Positions 8,746-15,910 of a stretch of DNA of 33,841 nt are shown one piece after another (the stretch's first letter is position 1; each line of letters starts with the position of its first letter). Source of the DNA: TH1177 sp042138015 (GTDB lineage: Archaea > Thermoproteota > Nitrososphaeria > Nitrososphaerales > Nitrososphaeraceae); NCBI GenBank assembly GCA_042138015.1, contig JBHIVA010000023.1, forward strand, positions 1 to 33,841. The letters are read 5' to 3'. Position numbers and translations under genes: made by a program. The notes under the pieces are model-generated. The model did not search any database and was not told the origin of the DNA. It saw only the letters and a list, made by a program, of their open reading frames with translations.

Positions 8746-9588
8746 TTACTTTTCAATTGGATTAGCAATCATGTTTCCCCACTCTGTCCATGATCCATCA
8801 TAATTCTTCACATCTTTATATCCAAGCAGATGTTTTAAAACAAACCATGTATGGGAAGAACGTTCTCCTATTCTACAATAGGTTATTACTTCTTTTTCTG
8901 GGGTTATACCTTGTGCTTGATATAAATTCTTAAGTTCATCAGCAGATTTGAAAGTTCCATCCTCATTAACTGCTTTTCCCCATGGAATATTTGCCGAGCC
9001 AGGAATGTGCCCACCTCTTTGTGCATGTTCCGTAGGATATTCTGGAGGCGCTGTGATTTGACCAGTAAACTCTTGAGGACTTCTTACATCTACCCTCACA
9101 GTTTTTTCAGATTTTAGAGAATCTTTTACCTGGTCTAGGAAAGCCCTTAAACTTGAGTTCGGTTCCGAAGGAGTAATATTTCCGGTTGAAAAAGTAGGAA
9201 TGTCTTTTGAAATTGGCCTATCTTCTTCAAGCCATTTTTTCCTACCTCCGTTCATTATCTTTATATTTTTTATACCATAATATTCAAATACCCAAAAAGC
9301 GAAGGCTGCAAACCAATTATTAAAATCTCCATATAAAACAACAGTAGTATCTTCATTTATCCCAGATTTCTGTAATAAGTTTAGACACGATTCCTTAGAA
9401 AGTATATTTCTCGTATTTGGGTCGTTTATATCATTTTTCCAATCAAATAATACTGAATTTGGTATGTGACCAAGAAAATAATTAGTTTTTGGATCATAAT
9501 CTACTTCCGCGATACGTACGTTTTTATCATTAATATGTTCTTCTACCCATTTTGTATCAACTAATACATTAGGATTAGCATATTCCAT
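8746..9588 (-). CDS. sseA: Thiosulfate/3-mercaptopyruvate sulfurtransferase (tandem rhodanese)
   Basis: 280 residues, two rhodanese domains. The first (about 8-125) has no active cysteine at the loop (YGDFNN), as usual for the inactive half. The second (about 145-275) has DVRSPQEF (167-174), GGHIPGSANIPW (192-203) and the active loop CRIGERS with C238 as the persulfide-carrying residue. Such enzymes move sulfane sulfur from thiosulfate or mercaptopyruvate to acceptors. The CRIGERS loop is common in archaeal and actinobacterial SseA, and the donor cannot be read from it. A TATA-like TTATAAAT (9611-9618) about 25 bases upstream suggests a leaderless message. The converging GcvH/TusA-like gene is a plausible sulfur acceptor. 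Confidence 0.92.
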   Translation of the reverse strand: MEYANPNVLVDTKWVEEHINDKNVRIAEVDYDPKTNYFLGHIPNSVLFDWKNDINDPNTRNILSKESCLNLLQKSGINEDTTVVLYGDFNNWFAAFAFWVFEYYGIKNIKIMNGGRKKWLEEDRPISKDIPTFSTGNITPSEPNSSLRAFLDQVKDSLKSEKTVRVDVRSPQEFTGQITAPPEYPTEHAQRGGHIPGSANIPWGKAVNEDGTFKSADELKNLYQAQGITPEKEVITYCRIGERSSHTWFVLKHLLGYKDVKNYDGSWTEWGNMIANPIEK

Positions 9589-9610
9589 AAATAATATAAT
9601 TAATAACCCA

Positions 9611-9636
9611 TTATAAATATCAGATCTTTAAAAATA
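9611..9636. promoter_or_regulatory. Divergent TATA elements between the rhodanese and dUTPase-like genes
   Basis: On the minus strand ATTTATAA (9611-9618) lies about 25 bases before the rhodanese ATG. On the plus strand TTTAAAAATA (9627-9636) lies about 45 bases before the ATG at 9677. The two promoters are back to back within one 88-base gap. Confidence 0.35.
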
Positions 9637-9676
9637 TTTTTCTACGAGTTAAATATTAGAAATTTAGACTTATTAT

Positions 9677-10006
9677 ATGGATAAATTAGATGATATTTTT
9701 CAAATGCAACAAGATCTAGAAAAATTTGTCACCTCTTCTAGATATCCAAAAAAATTGGAAGCCAGAATTTCAGCTTTGTCCGTAGCTATTATACATGAGG
9801 CTGTAGAGCTTCAAAGACTAACGAATTGGAAATGGTGGAAGAAATCTCAAGATTTTAATGTTATACTTGCAAGGGAAGAATTGGTAGATATTCTTCATTT
9901 TGTTATACAAGCTTCTTTAGAACTAGGGATGAGTCCCACAGAATTAGTAAAAGAATATTCTAAAAAACACCACATTAATAAAAAGAGGCAAGAAATTAGA
10001 TACTAA
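9677..10006 (+). CDS. All-alpha dUTPase/MazG-like nucleotide pyrophosphohydrolase
   Basis: 109 residues, entirely helical in appearance. The metal-binding pattern of the all-alpha NTP pyrophosphatases is clear: H40-E41-A-V-E44-L, followed by WKWWKK (51-56) and E67-E68-L-V-D71-I-L-H-F. The TNWKWWK signature is typical of dimeric dUTPases and their relatives, which hydrolyse dUTP to dUMP and pyrophosphate, while MazG-type members clean up other non-canonical dNTPs. The C-terminal NKKRQ matches the usual end of the family. The last 11 bases overlap the end of the convergent MtrA-like gene. Nucleotide hydrolase is secure; dUTP preference is an inference. Confidence 0.85.
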   Translation: MDKLDDIFQMQQDLEKFVTSSRYPKKLEARISALSVAIIHEAVELQRLTNWKWWKKSQDFNVILAREELVDILHFVIQASLELGMSPTELVKEYSKKHHINKKRQEIRY

Positions 10007-10481
10007 ACACTAGTGATTTTATTTTTTTAAAATCTGTCAATCCAATTTCATCTATTATATGTATTTTATTCCTAAAATTATCAATCTCTTCTAAGGAAGA
10101 TGATATTATAGGATATCGACCATTCGCACCAATAATTCTATTTTGTCTATTAACTCCTTCATTTTTTAAAGATAAAAGAGCCTGTCCAGATAAATGTCCT
10201 TTGACATCTTTTCCGCAAATTACAAGATATCGCAAGTTTTCATTTGCCTTTATAAATTTTAAAATAATATCAATACCTTTATTTTCCGAGAGTAATCTTC
10301 CAACAATCGATATCTTGTTGATGAGTTCTTCATCATTTCCAATTTTATATAATAAATCTAAACTAGATAGAGTACAAATTGCAATATTTTCACCTTTTCC
10401 CAAGAAATATTTTTGTTTGATGGGAATTAAATAATAACAGCAACTTCCACAAATTTTTTCTATTTTAGTTCTTAACTTCAT
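9996..10481 (-). CDS. Orphan MtrA-like (tetrahydromethanopterin S-methyltransferase subunit A) corrinoid-binding domain
   Basis: 161 residues. The centre matches the cytoplasmic MtrA domain of methanogens: AICTLSS (34-40), SENKGIDIIL (65-74), NLRYLVICGKDVKGHLSGQ (82-100), NRIIGANGRYP (114-124) and a C-terminal ID-IG segment. H96 in VKGHLSGQ aligns with what I recall as the cobalt-ligating histidine (His84) of MtrA. The C-terminal membrane anchor of methanogen MtrA is absent, so this should be soluble. No other Mtr subunit is in the window, and thaumarchaea do not make methane. They do use cobalamin, and a corrinoid adenosyltransferase gene lies 1.2 kb away. A corrinoid-dependent methyl-transfer or storage role is possible but unproven. 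Three cysteines (11, 14, 15) near the N-terminus are notable. Confidence 0.75.
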   Translation of the reverse strand: MKLRTKIEKICGSCCYYLIPIKQKYFLGKGENIAICTLSSLDLLYKIGNDEELINKISIVGRLLSENKGIDIILKFIKANENLRYLVICGKDVKGHLSGQALLSLKNEGVNRQNRIIGANGRYPIISSSLEEIDNFRNKIHIIDEIGLTDFKKIKSLVFSI

Positions 10482-10544
10482 ATTTCTGGTATTGTTGTTT
10501 TTATAATTGGAATTTGTTTGAAATTATCCACTAGTTTGAAATTA

Positions 10545-11546
10545 TCAATTTTCTTCCTTGATTTCTGATTTTCTTCTCTTAGACTGTATAATCCCCATTA
10601 ACTGAAACCCGTATTCGATATTATGTTTCACATGATTTATACCATGTTTTCCTTTTGGAATAAAACCTCCATCCAAGACATTTTCCAGATAAACTTTTGT
10701 TTTTTTTATCGAGTTGGCTGCGTGTTGAAGTTGACTATCAGATAATTTTCTTCCAATTTCCTTTTCAATTACATCGCTAAAATTTTCAGTCTCAATTAAT
10801 TTTCCATAATCTTGAATTTTTTGATAATTACTGCACAAATCAGCAATTTTTTTCTGGTCAGATTCTTGAAGATTTGAATACAACTTAAGTAAATCTTTTT
10901 CTGTCCTTCCTGTAAACAATTCTAATATACTAATGGTTTCAGTATTATTACCTTCTAATCTTTTATCTTGAAATTCAAAAGATCTTATTTTTTGAAGTTC
11001 TTGGTTGATGTTGGATTTAGATTTCTGATAGTAATTGTTAATTGAAAATAAATTAACAAGATTTCCATCAATATCTTTGTTGTATTTAATTATATGCATG
11101 AGATTAACAATAATTACAGGATAAATTAGTTTTAAATTTTCTTCAAGTTTATGATGATTTTCCATTACATCTTTATAAACGTTGAAGGTGACGGTATTTA
11201 CAACCTCTTTCTTTTTCTCATCTGCTATCCTGGAAAATATTGTTAATAGATCATAGATCTGTGACTGTGAGAAAACAAAGTTATTTTTTACAGAGCATAT
11301 GGCTAATATCTTTAAAACATGAAACCATTTGTCAGAAGGAGTTATAGATCCGTTATGATTTTTTAATACTTCAATAATTTCATTTTTAACAGTATTGTTA
11401 TTAAAATTAAGTAAAGTAATTACATTCGTAATAATATCCGTAATTAGAACATTTTCATCATTCCAATTTTGTAAAATTATATGTTTATTTTGCATAAATG
11501 AAGAATCCCTGTTCATTATTACTTTTCTTATGATATAAATTTTCAT
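10545..11546 (-). CDS. Helical protein of unknown function with a conserved-looking C-terminal lysine/histidine/glycine segment
   Basis: 333 residues, mostly helical, rich in asparagine, lysine and isoleucine, without signal peptide or clear membrane span. The C-terminal segment at about 293-320, carrying GGFIPKGKHG and then HVKHNIEYGFQLMG, is compositionally distinct and looks like the functional core; I recall similar ends in other thaumarchaeal proteins but cannot name a function. A minus-strand TATA box (11567-11574) lies about 24 bases before the ATG at 11546, which supports this start over the internal ATG ten codons later and suggests a leaderless message. It lies upstream of the MtrA-like gene on the same strand, 63 bases apart, so both could be cotranscribed. 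Confidence 0.65.
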   Translation of the reverse strand: MKIYIIRKVIMNRDSSFMQNKHIILQNWNDENVLITDIITNVITLLNFNNNTVKNEIIEVLKNHNGSITPSDKWFHVLKILAICSVKNNFVFSQSQIYDLLTIFSRIADEKKKEVVNTVTFNVYKDVMENHHKLEENLKLIYPVIIVNLMHIIKYNKDIDGNLVNLFSINNYYQKSKSNINQELQKIRSFEFQDKRLEGNNTETISILELFTGRTEKDLLKLYSNLQESDQKKIADLCSNYQKIQDYGKLIETENFSDVIEKEIGRKLSDSQLQHAANSIKKTKVYLENVLDGGFIPKGKHGINHVKHNIEYGFQLMGIIQSKRRKSEIKEEN

Positions 11547-11566
11547 ATTAAAGATTTCTTAAATTG

Positions 11567-11574
11567 TTTATATC
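11567..11574 (-). promoter_or_regulatory. TATA box for the 333-residue unknown
   Basis: Minus-strand GATATAAA centred 24 bases before the ATG, the spacing expected for a leaderless archaeal transcript. Confidence 0.4.
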
Positions 11575-11630
11575 TAATTAGTAAACAGAATTATCTACCA
11601 TAAGTGATTACTGCTCGAAAGTATATTAAT

Positions 11631-11640
11631 ATTATATTTT
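11631..11640 (+). promoter_or_regulatory. TATA box for the corrinoid adenosyltransferase gene
   Basis: ATTATATTTT is centred about 28 bases before the ATG at 11664. Transcription would begin at or next to the start codon, which leaves no room for a cobalamin riboswitch. Confidence 0.4.
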
Positions 11641-11663
11641 GACAAATTAAGATTAATTATAAT

Positions 11664-12197
11664 ATGACAAGTGAAGGAATCGTCTTGATATATACCGGAA
11701 AAGGTAAAGGAAAGACTACTGCTGCATTAGGGATAGTTTTAAGAGCAGTTGGCCATGGTTTAAAAGTTTTGATGGTTCAATTTATCAAAGGAGAATGGTA
11801 TTATGGAGAACTCTCTAGTTCTAAAAGACTTGAACCAGAATTTGAGATGATTGCAGCGGGAAAAGGATTCATAGGAATTTTAGATGATGATCATGAATTT
11901 GAGGAACACAAAAAGGCTGCTGGAGAAGCTATTAGACTAGTACAGGCGAAGATAAGATCCAATTCATATGATATAGTTATACTTGATGAAATTAATTATG
12001 CTATCAAACTAAATCTAATCACTTCCGATCAAGTTTTAAAACTCATAGATATAAAACCGAAAAAAACCTCTCTAGTATTAACAGGCAATTATGCACCCAA
12101 CGAAATAATACAGAAAGCGGATTTGGTAACTGAGATGAATGAGATAAAACATCCATTTAAAAGAGGAATAAAAGCAAAAAAAGGAATAGATTATTAA
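11664..12197 (+). CDS. cobO: Cob(I)yrinic acid a,c-diamide adenosyltransferase (CobO/BtuR/CobA family)
   Basis: 177 residues. The protein opens with the P-loop TGKGKGKTT (11-19), followed by VMVQFIKGEWYYGE and the DEINYAI motif near 107-113, all typical of the CobO/BtuR family. It attaches the 5'-deoxyadenosyl group to the cobalt of corrinoids, giving adenosylcobalamin forms needed by B12-dependent mutases such as methylmalonyl-CoA mutase, which the thaumarchaeal carbon-fixation cycle requires. Length is normal. It stands alone with its own promoter, followed 62 bases later by aIF2-alpha. The gap holds a 7-bp hairpin (12221-12239) of unknown meaning. Confidence 0.92.
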   Translation: MTSEGIVLIYTGKGKGKTTAALGIVLRAVGHGLKVLMVQFIKGEWYYGELSSSKRLEPEFEMIAAGKGFIGILDDDHEFEEHKKAAGEAIRLVQAKIRSNSYDIVILDEINYAIKLNLITSDQVLKLIDIKPKKTSLVLTGNYAPNEIIQKADLVTEMNEIKHPFKRGIKAKKGIDY

Positions 12198-12259
12198 TTA
12201 ATCTATAATTTAACAGGTAGCTACATAATTAATATGTAGTTCATTTAGGTAAATAAAGG

Positions 12260-13066
12260 ATGGATGAATTAAAAAATATCCCTGAAGAAGGGGATATAGT
12301 CTTTGCTAATGTTAAACAAGTTACCAATCATGGCGCTTATGTCTCTTTAGAAGAATATGGTAGTCTTACTGGATTTTTACATATATCTGAGATTGCAACT
12401 GGATGGATAAGAAACATCGAAAGATATGTTAGACCAGGACAAAAGATTGTCTTAAAGGTGATTCGAGTAAATAGGGCAAGATCAGAGGTTGACTTGTCAT
12501 TAAAACAAGTATCAGGAGAGGAAAAAAAATCCAAAATCATAGAAGTAAAGAAAAACGAGAAAGCAAATGTATTCATGAAAATAATTCAAGATAAAACTCA
12601 TTTGTCATCAGAACAGATTAAAGAAATTGAAGACAAAATATTAACTAAATATGACTATGTATATGATCTATTTGAAGCAGTTGCAAAAAAAGGTGTAGAA
12701 GTATTAGATATATTTGAGGTACCAACTGACGTTAAAAAAACAATTGAAGAGGAAAGTAGTAAAATTTCTATTGCACATGTTGAAATCAGAGGAATAGTTG
12801 AAATCTCATCCCATAAACCGAATGGAGTAGATATAATAAAATCAATCTTGGGAAGTGTTGAAACAAAGGGAAATACAAAAATATTGATCACATACATAGC
12901 TGCTCCAAAGTACAGACTTGTTGTTGCGGCCGATAATTTTAAAATGGCTGAAAAATCTCTCAATAATTGTATAGAAAAGCTAAAGATAGCAATAGAAAAT
13001 GAAGGGGGACAATTTAACTTCATAAGACAAGAATCTAAGAAGACTCAACAGCAGTTAATTCATTGA
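12260..13066 (+). CDS. Translation initiation factor 2 subunit alpha (aIF2-alpha)
   Basis: 268 residues. The N-terminal S1/OB domain (about 8-85) carries GDIVFANVKQV, HGAYVSLEEYG, GFLHISEI and VDLSLKQV, all hallmark aIF2-alpha segments. A helical middle domain (about 95-175) and a C-terminal alpha-beta domain (about 176-268, with a KNDP-like region near the IAAPKYRLVV strand) complete the usual three-domain architecture and length. With beta and gamma subunits it brings initiator Met-tRNA to the small ribosomal subunit. The next gene, Nop10, starts one base after its stop: the aIF2-alpha/Nop10 pairing is a well-known archaeal arrangement and supports both calls. Confidence 0.95.
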   Translation: MDELKNIPEEGDIVFANVKQVTNHGAYVSLEEYGSLTGFLHISEIATGWIRNIERYVRPGQKIVLKVIRVNRARSEVDLSLKQVSGEEKKSKIIEVKKNEKANVFMKIIQDKTHLSSEQIKEIEDKILTKYDYVYDLFEAVAKKGVEVLDIFEVPTDVKKTIEEESSKISIAHVEIRGIVEISSHKPNGVDIIKSILGSVETKGNTKILITYIAAPKYRLVVAADNFKMAEKSLNNCIEKLKIAIENEGGQFNFIRQESKKTQQQLIH

Positions 13067-13067
13067 C

Positions 13068-13238
13068 ATGAAACATCTGCTCCGAAAATGCAACGAGTGT
13101 AACAGGTATACTTTAAAATTCAAGTGTTCTGTTTGTCTTACTGATACCAGTGATCCAAAACCTGCAAAATTTTCTCCTGAAGATAAATATCTAAAATATA
13201 GAGTTTCAGATTATTATTCAAAAAATCTAGATCTATAA
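13068..13238 (+). CDS. nop10: H/ACA ribonucleoprotein component Nop10 (small, 56 residues)
   Basis: A 56-codon frame from ATG at 13068 to TAA at 13236-13238, one base after the aIF2-alpha stop. The protein starts MKHLLRKCNECNRYTL, with cysteines C8, C11, C20 and C23 forming the zinc ribbon of archaeal Nop10, then TDTSDPKPAKFSPEDKY, which is the strongly conserved linker, and a short basic C-terminal helix. Nop10 binds Cbf5 and guide H/ACA RNA in the pseudouridylation complex acting on rRNA. The four-cysteine ribbon is archaeal; eukaryotic Nop10 has lost it. Length and position are exactly as expected. Confidence 0.93.
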   Translation: MKHLLRKCNECNRYTLKFKCSVCLTDTSDPKPAKFSPEDKYLKYRVSDYYSKNLDL

Positions 13239-13395
13239 TTGTGTTAGATTTTCTTTAATCTGGTATCTATAAATCTAAATATAAAAGTCTAAAAATTCTA
13301 AAACCTTTTAAATAAATTAAGATTATTTATTGTATTTATAATTTTAAATATTTACTGATTTTTAACTAAATAAAAAAAGAATTGGAGATTTTTAT

Positions 13396-14229
13396 TTACT
13401 TTCCAATGCATATACCGCTTGGATTAGATGTCATACAGTTATTTTGATCGTATTGGTTGTTATTGGTATTCACTGGTAATCCATTAGCATTGTTTATATC
13501 GATGGTATTCATGAGAACGTTGTTAAAGAAAACAAAGTTATTATTACTTTGGTTATCTACGTAGAGTCCATTTTGTGATTCTGTGATAGAATTCAAAGAT
13601 ATGTGTGCATTATCTGAGTTCACTAATGTTACTCCTGCTAGATCGTTGTTGAATAATATATTGTTAGTAATGTCACTTTGTTGTGTCGAGTGTCCTGCAA
13701 TACCTATTGCATTATTCATTATTGTTGAAAGTGTTGTTTCTATAACTGAAGCACCAGTACTGAATATACCTATTTGATTATCTTTTGAAGTTACTTCAGA
13801 AACTAGAAGATTCTGACATCCAGTACATAATACACCAGCTTGGAATCCTTCAATCGTACCATCTAATATCTGTACATTGTTATGATTAGGTACCATAATC
13901 CCTACCTTGCTAGAATCTTTTGGTGTTGGTACTGTAGCATCTGCTGGAGTTACGTCTGGTCCAGTAATTGTATGTCCATTAAGGTCGACTGTGATAGAAT
14001 CAGCTCCTATTATAATACCATCTGTTTCATTACAAACTAAGTTTGCTGTTAAAACTACATTTGTTGTAACTACCTGACCACATGATGGGCTAGTTGCTAG
14101 TGGGGCAGTCTGTGGTGTAACTTGTTGTTGTGTTTGAGCACTTAGAGGTATTGGCTGCATTGTTATTCCTGCAATAGCAGAAAAAGACACTATCGCTGCC
14201 AACATATATGCCATTAGTGTTCTGTTCAT
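13396..14229 (-). CDS. Secreted right-handed beta-helix protein (NosD/pectate-lyase-like repeats)
   Basis: 277 residues. The N-terminus is a Sec-type signal peptide: a short basic start, a hydrophobic run to about residue 24, and a likely cut after SAQ near 32. A glutamine/threonine-rich linker follows. From about 80 to 260 the protein shows repeated strand-turn units with N, G and I at regular spacing (GTIEGFQAGV, NNAIGIAGHS, NNILFNNDLAGV, LNSITESQNGLYV, NFVFFNNVL), the pattern of parallel beta-helix (PbH1/NosD) proteins. Paired cysteines (C49/C67, C134/C137, C265/C274 approximately) suggest an oxidising extracellular location. Function may be surface carbohydrate binding or structural; no catalytic residues are evident. 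Confidence 0.75.
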   Translation of the reverse strand: MNRTLMAYMLAAIVSFSAIAGITMQPIPLSAQTQQQVTPQTAPLATSPSCGQVVTTNVVLTANLVCNETDGIIIGADSITVDLNGHTITGPDVTPADATVPTPKDSSKVGIMVPNHNNVQILDGTIEGFQAGVLCTGCQNLLVSEVTSKDNQIGIFSTGASVIETTLSTIMNNAIGIAGHSTQQSDITNNILFNNDLAGVTLVNSDNAHISLNSITESQNGLYVDNQSNNNFVFFNNVLMNTIDINNANGLPVNTNNNQYDQNNCMTSNPSGICIGK

Positions 14230-14520
14230 TTAGTAGATGGTTTGGTATTGAGATATTTATGTTGATCTATTATTTTTATTATAACTAAGTATATACGATA
14301 TTTAATGTAACTATTTATTAGTACAATTGCTACTTATTATATAACTAGAGTTAATTCCAGAATATATCTACACAATAAATTTATTTACAAATAAAAAATT
14401 AGGATACTTAAGAAAAAATCTTTGCGAATAAAACTAACTTTAAAGATTATAAGGTCAAATCTTTTAGATTATTTGTTTAATAAATTTTCAAAGATTTTTA
14501 GAACTTAATTAAATTCAAAG
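14230..14520. other. AT-rich divergent intergenic region
   Basis: About 290 bases between the divergent beta-helix and flavoprotein genes. Apart from the promoter elements nothing stands out: no small open frame, hairpin or repeat that I can support. Confidence 0.45.
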
Positions 14521-14528
14521 AATTATAA
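14521..14528 (+). promoter_or_regulatory. TATA box for the flavoprotein gene
   Basis: AATTATAAAG is centred about 28 bases before the ATG at 14553, the spacing for a leaderless transcript. Confidence 0.4.
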
Positions 14529-14552
14529 AGAAAAAAAGAATTTAATTATTGC

Positions 14553-15584
14553 ATGAAAGTAGCTATTGCCGGTGCAGGTGTATCTGGTAGTTATCTAGGT
14601 TTCTCCTTACAAAAAAGAGGACATGATGTTACTATTTTTGAATCATCAAAAAAAGATACTCATTGGGCAGTATGCGCTTGGGGAGCATCAAAGAATGTTC
14701 TTGAAATTTTTTCACGTAACGTTGGATTAAATTTTGACGACTATATTTTTCATCAAGGAAAAAAAATACGTATGGATTTACCCAATAACAAGACAGAATT
14801 TTTGGAGCTTGACGGACTTGTAACCTATGACAAACAAAAATGGGAACACGATTTATTGAAAACTGTAAATGTAATTTATGATTTTAAATGTAATTTAATT
14901 TCTTTCCCATTTTCAAATTATGATTATGTTCTTGATTGCACTGGATTACATAGATCATTATTGCCAAAATCTAGAGAGGATTTTATTATTCCAGCTTATG
15001 AATATCTAGTAGAAAATATTGTTAGTCATAATGAATTCTATGTGATAGGCTATAAGGGAGCCAGAGGATATTTTTGGTATTTTCCCTTGGAGAAAGGTAA
15101 GGGTTTTGTCGGTGCAGGAGATCTAGATAGGAAATACTATGGGATAAAGGAATTTTTCAAGAATAATCCTTCTGCTAAAATACTAAAAAAAATAGGAAGA
15201 CCAATTAGATTGTCTCCACCAAAGAGAATGGAGCCATTTTTTCAAAAGAATGTTATAGGAATAGGTGAAGCCATCGGATGCGTATTTCCAATGCTAGGAG
15301 AAGGAATTATTCCCTCACTACTATGTTGTCAGATATTTCTTGATGTTTTTGATGATAATCCTTCTAGCTTTAATTATAAATTATACAGAAATCTTGTTCT
15401 AAAAAAATTTAACTACTATGATGACGTTTACAGAATCCTGAGACTAAAAATGGATAATAAGTTAAGTACTATTAAACACTTTCATTTGTTGATGAAAATG
15501 TATAAACATATGAAAAAAGATGAAAGAAGATTTGGATTTGAAATAAACCTTGAAAAAATGAATAAATTTGTAAATTCCCTGTAA
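14553..15584 (+). CDS. FAD-dependent oxidoreductase of the geranylgeranyl reductase family
   Basis: 343 residues. The N-terminal Rossmann motif is GAGVSGSYLG (7-16) ending in an acidic residue at FE (29-30), so FAD is bound. Near 230-262 the stretch GEAIGCVFPMLGEGI corresponds to the second FAD-contact box (GDAAGxxxPxxGEGI) of the geranylgeranyl reductase/p-hydroxybenzoate hydroxylase group, and WYFPLEKGKGFVGAG precedes it. Archaeal relatives saturate isoprenoid chains of membrane lipids (digeranylgeranylglycerophospholipid reductase) or quinones. At 343 residues it is shorter than most of those (about 390-450), so it may be a divergent paralogue with another substrate. Monocistronic; a glycosyltransferase follows after 326 bases. 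Confidence 0.75.
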   Translation: MKVAIAGAGVSGSYLGFSLQKRGHDVTIFESSKKDTHWAVCAWGASKNVLEIFSRNVGLNFDDYIFHQGKKIRMDLPNNKTEFLELDGLVTYDKQKWEHDLLKTVNVIYDFKCNLISFPFSNYDYVLDCTGLHRSLLPKSREDFIIPAYEYLVENIVSHNEFYVIGYKGARGYFWYFPLEKGKGFVGAGDLDRKYYGIKEFFKNNPSAKILKKIGRPIRLSPPKRMEPFFQKNVIGIGEAIGCVFPMLGEGIIPSLLCCQIFLDVFDDNPSSFNYKLYRNLVLKKFNYYDDVYRILRLKMDNKLSTIKHFHLLMKMYKHMKKDERRFGFEINLEKMNKFVNSL

Positions 15585-15880
15585 GTTATATATTTTCATA
15601 TCCTAAGTAAATAGAATTTCTATCTATTCAACAGTTTTTGAATATTTCACTCATTACCTAAATTTTCTGCTTTTTTATCCTTTATAGATAGTAATTGATA
15701 TTAGATGAATATTTGCTAAGTTACAATGTAATTCCATAGGAAATTTAATACGTAAAATATTGAGACCTGAAATGTTAACTAGAGTTATACTATATTTCTT
15801 TTTCAAATTTTATTAAATACCACTTTTTAACCGATGATAAATGTATACCTGTATGTTTTGAAAACAAAAAATTTTTTAAT
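15585..15880. other. AT-rich intergenic region before the glycosyltransferase
   Basis: About 300 bases. A minus-strand open frame (15790-16008) overlaps the start of the glycosyltransferase in another frame and has no recognisable feature. I see no RNA gene or repeat here. Confidence 0.45.
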
Positions 15881-15882
15881 GC

Positions 15883-15889
15883 TTTATAT
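15883..15889 (+). promoter_or_regulatory. TATA box for the glycosyltransferase gene
   Basis: TTTATAT centred 25 bases before the ATG at 15911; this predicts a leaderless message and supports that start codon. Confidence 0.45.
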
Positions 15890-15910
15890 GAATATTGTAA
15901 ACATCTATTT

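Noticed and set aside
11575..11663. Cobalamin riboswitch before the corrinoid adenosyltransferase
   Set aside because: The promoter lies about 28 bases before the start codon, so there is no leader to hold a riboswitch.
12221..12239. 7-bp hairpin before aIF2-alpha
   Set aside because: Short, AT-rich and without a T run or conserved ligand-binding core; not enough for a regulatory call.
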